Shown here: positions 61,201 through 64,000 of the stretch, piece by piece
How positions within the stretch are numbered: position 1 is the first letter of the stretch
Layout: every line of letters begins with the position of its first letter
From: Tubiluchus corallicola
Taxonomy: Eukaryota > Priapulida > Priapulimorpha > Priapulimorphida > Tubiluchidae
NCBI GenBank assembly: GCA_030141605.1
Contig: JAQGDQ010000160.1
Span: forward strand, 62,001 to 126,000
Length of the DNA: 64,000 nucleotides
Direction of reading: 5' to 3'
Notes under the pieces: generated by a model
The model's database searches: none
Seen by the model: only the letters and a program-made list of their open reading frames with translations
Told to the model about the DNA's origin: nothing
Translations under genes and position numbers: made by a program

Positions 61201-64000
61201 CTCTGCTATGGCATATGAAATATAATTTTCACCCGTGTCAATTATTAAAGAAGTATCTTCAGGTATACGGAAGGTTCGCCAAACCTTTAGGGGTTACAAC
61301 CAAAGTTTACCGGAGCAGATTTTTTGCTGATATTCGGGGAAAACATTTTGTGGTCTGAATATGTGGTGCATCCCTATGTAAAAGAAACCAAAGTTAGTGT
61401 GTAGCCCTGTCATCCTCTTTCCAAAGAACCATAAATTTGCACATACTAGAACTATGCTCTTGATAACTTTTAGCTCTTTACCACCCTTTCGCCAATCAGT
61501 TTACCATCATATTTCAGATATACTAATCATCATAATAATTTTGCTACATTGTATCATATCATTGTTGTATTGTTTTTTTTCTGTAAAAAGGTGATAAATA
61601 AATATACTTCTAACTTACTTATTTACTATGCTCCGAAATTTATTTCCTTGAATAAGAATATCTGAATGCGAGTTAATTGTAAATAAATTTGGCATACTCT
61701 CTTACACCCCTGTTATGCAAACTTTCTCAGATTACCTGTCGAGCTATAGCCTTTGCAGTTTTAACGTTGTCTCCTGTAAGAAGAATGATGTCTAGACCAA
61801 GATGGCGCAGCGAATGAACAGCTAGATGTGCCTCTGATTTAACTGAGTCTGCTACAGCTATCATGGATATCAAAACTCCTAAAATTACGATAAAAATTTT
61901 ATTACAATCACAATTTACACAACTTGACAAAATAAATATCTTAAATGTCTCTGTAATTTTGAGCTTACCATCAATAGCAACCAACACGGCAGTTTGCCCT
62001 TGTTTCTCTTGCTCCATCATTTTACTATCTATATCGTCAGAAACACTTAGACCATTTCTGTTCATCCATTCCCTGTTCCCGATCAGCACGACAAAGCTCT
62101 TACTGTTTGGTTCCGGTGTAACTAAAAAATATGAAAGGCAGCATCTTTTAACTATTTTAAAACTAAAGGTAAAGCAAGACTATCAGTAGCACTAACAACC
62201 AAATCACCAGTAAGTTAGCATTTTCCTTACAAAAAGTCTATCCTTTGCAGATAACAAACGGTCTCAAGAAAATAGCCTACAGTAATGAGAAAAAAGTATT
62301 GGGAATTATGGCAACACACTTACGCTATCCGCAAGACGAGCTAAAATGTTCTCACAAATCTTGTGATTCACATGAATGAAAAAGAACATTTTCCAAATTA
62401 TTTGTGCATCAAATGTGCATCAAAATTTGTCTTCTACCTCATAGAGGAAGGAAAGCGACATTTTCGCTTAAAAATGCTGCATTCATAAAAACCAAATGTG
62501 CACTAAGAAAGAAGAGAGCAACTATTAACGTGGTAATCAGTGCATTGTAATTAAGTGTATGTGGTTCATTAAAAGAAAGAAAAACTTAAAAAACGAAGGC
62601 ATTATTATATTTGCACATTTTATTGTATCAGGATGTTACCAACTCATAATTTAGGCATACCAGATTATACACTGCTATTAATTTAAGAGATTAATTAATG
62701 TATGGTATAACATTTACATCAAGAAAATCGGCATGACAATTATACAACTAACATTTACCACTTTAAAATGTGGGGAGGCAAATTATTAAAGTCACTGCAC
62801 ACTAAGCAATGAGCACAAGGTCTTACTGTCTGCTTGGTGGTAACACAGCATCTGCCGGGCATCACTACACGGTGATTATTGTTAAAAGCATTGCAAGAAT
62901 AACTTAAACTGGAAAATAAAAGAACTGGTTCGTGGACAAATCCATGACAGGTTACTGCCTGATACAGGATCAGGAAGCAGCAGTTCAAAGGTTAGCATGT
63001 TAGATGATTCATGATAATTGATCTATTTTTTCAATAACGACTTTCTGCAATATATGACACATACTCAATTACTAAGCTTAAAGCTAAAGGTCAGATTACT
63101 AAGTTCAAAGCCAAGGTGTGAAAATCTTATGGCATAAGTTTATTCCCTGGTTGTCGCATAAGCAAGAATAACCTATTTTGGGCATTTTGTCGAAAGTTTT
63201 CAAAACAAATGGAAAACTTTCAATTTAGTAATATTAACAAAAACACGTTGTGATCAGTTTTTTGTATGTGTTTAGGCACAAACTATAGGTAAAATCTGTA
63301 AACCAAATAGAAACTGTTCAAAATTGAAAGCAAAGATACACATACATTGCATTTTTGAAGAAGTAGAAGACACAGAAAGCTGCTGCAACGAATGTTGATC
63401 AATAATCACACCATCTATCTGTACAGAAAATGGAGCACCAGTGCTATTCACCACATTTCTGAGCACTGTGTGTGCATCAGCAGACAACATTGGTTCTATA
63501 TTACTCACAACACATTTTAATCCACAACCAGGCACTGACTGAAAGTCTTTGCATGTTCCTATGTTTTCAGTATTCAATACCTGGAAAGTTAATCACAGTT
63601 AGTTTCACTTTATGTAGAGCTTCACAGTATCTCCCCATAGTTAAAAATATTTATTAGTTTTAAAAATGCAATACTTCTTGCACCTAAAAATATGTTGTTG
63701 ATTAAAAATTGGTAAATGTTAATGGAATTCTCAACAACAATTATGTTGCTGGTAAAACTGTGATGTGCTGAATACACAACTGCTGCAGAAAAATAAATTA
63801 CTCCACAAATAAAATAACGGAGCATACAATAGTGCACACTAGCACTAAAGAAAATGTTACCTCTTTTACGTAGCTGGTTATGGCTGAAGCAATAGGATGT
63901 TCGGAGTTAGCCTCTGCGGTACCCACAATGGCAAGAAGTTTAGTAATACTGCAGACTTGCTCTTGTACAAAGAGAGCTACCCGAGTTACTTTCGGAGCAC
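55265..64000 (-). CDS. ATP7: ATP7-type copper-transporting P-type ATPase, C-terminal 464 aa (5' end outside window)
   Basis: P1B-type ATPase that pumps Cu(I) across Golgi or plasma membranes. Visible exons: 63861-64000 (cut by the window edge), 63346-63580, 61969-62121, 61736-61878, 59716-59919, 59220-59337, 58178-58280, 57439-57575, 55265-55428; phases consistent. The window opens just after the expected DKTG site, with APKVTRV. Next come the nucleotide-binding ANSEHPIA motif, [41 protein letters not shown] and the hinge [12 protein letters not shown]. Metal-site motifs YN (VYNLFGIP) and MAASS lie in the last two transmembrane segments. The cytosolic tail ends [16 protein letters not shown]. 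Copper specificity is inferred from SEHP, YN and MxxSS; the CPC and metal-binding repeats lie outside. ATP7A versus ATP7B cannot be assigned. Confidence 0.95.
55430..56890 (+). pseudogene. Decayed LINE with internal deletion, antisense in the last ATP7 intron
   Basis: 55435-55950 encodes fingers/palm motifs of a CR1/L2-type reverse transcriptase: [33 protein letters not shown] and [13 protein letters not shown]. The sequence then jumps to C-terminal RT sequence at 55975-56310 ([15 protein letters not shown], then [12 protein letters not shown]), losing the segment with the catalytic YxDD. The 3' end near 56880 has CGCCCAAAGGTTTATTT followed by an A-rich end. Endonuclease and ORF1 are absent. 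It cannot be active. Confidence 0.82.
56900..57438. other. Remainder of the last ATP7 intron
   Basis: Sequence between the LINE 3' end and the ATP7 exon at 57439-57575. A plus-strand open frame at 57150-57368 has no recognised similarity. Nothing else supported. Confidence 0.4.
60590..61374. mobile_element. Possible hAT-like remnant in an ATP7 intron
   Basis: The right end reads TGGTGCATCCCTA (61364-61376), the complement of TAGGGATGCACCA, a common hAT-type terminus. Internally, ACCGAA(C/G)C and CCGAACCAAA motifs recur near 60620-60790. The matching left terminus was not found, so boundaries are uncertain. It lies between the exons 59716-59919 and 61736-61878. Confidence 0.3.

Noticed and set aside
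60540-61410. Similar GTGTAGCCCT segments at about 60560 and 61399 as a target duplication around the hAT-like remnant
   Set aside because: They are too long and too far from the putative terminus to be an 8-bp duplication; could be chance or a local duplication.

Overview
The window is nuclear DNA of an invertebrate animal. It is AT-rich, its genes are cut by GT-AG introns from about 300 bp to 16 kb, it is littered with decayed LINEs, tRNA-type SINEs and cut-and-paste transposons, and it carries conserved animal genes. I cannot fix the phylum. The Gly/Tyr-rich secreted proteins suggest an animal that makes an extracellular structural material, but that is inference. No bacterial features (operons, RBS, CRISPR) are present. 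All gene models were built by hand from splice sites; exon lengths and phases add up in every one.

Layout: 1554-16135 (-) DBNL/ABP1 (drebrin-like actin-binding adaptor), 14 coding exons. 18781-43624 (-) UBFD1 (ubiquitin-like domain protein), 8 coding exons. Its fourth intron is 16.3 kb and holds two complete genes on the same strand for secreted Gly/Tyr-rich proteins (24228-25354 and 28783-30855), plus a 45-bp minisatellite at 34406-35125. 44161-46438 (+) BUD31 (spliceosome factor), divergent from UBFD1 across 536 bp. 47376-50737 (-) a type I membrane protein with a TPM/MOLO-1 domain, convergent with BUD31. 55265-64000 (-) the C-terminal half of an ATP7-type copper-transporting P-type ATPase, whose 5' part runs past the right edge.

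Mobile elements: three decayed LINE reverse transcriptase fragments (14.75-15.78, 42.5-43.4, 55.43-56.9 kb). The last abuts the final splice acceptor of the copper ATPase. An hAT-type MITE lies at 10849-11481. A nested composite lies at 39.47-42.02 kb: a dispersed repeat split by an hAT element with an 8-bp target duplication, itself split by a pogo/Tigger-like element with a TA duplication. The uninterrupted relative of the dispersed repeat is at 7.2-7.77 kb, so the window contains its own empty-site control. A strong hairpin sits at 14369-14550 and tRNA-derived SINEs at about 35.65, 48.1 and 53.2 kb.

The housekeeping genes act in unrelated processes (actin/endocytosis, ubiquitin-linked signalling, splicing, copper export), and I see no pathway joining them. 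The most unusual item is the pair of secreted structural-protein genes nested in the UBFD1 intron; they share exon plan, signal-peptide intron and C-terminal motif.
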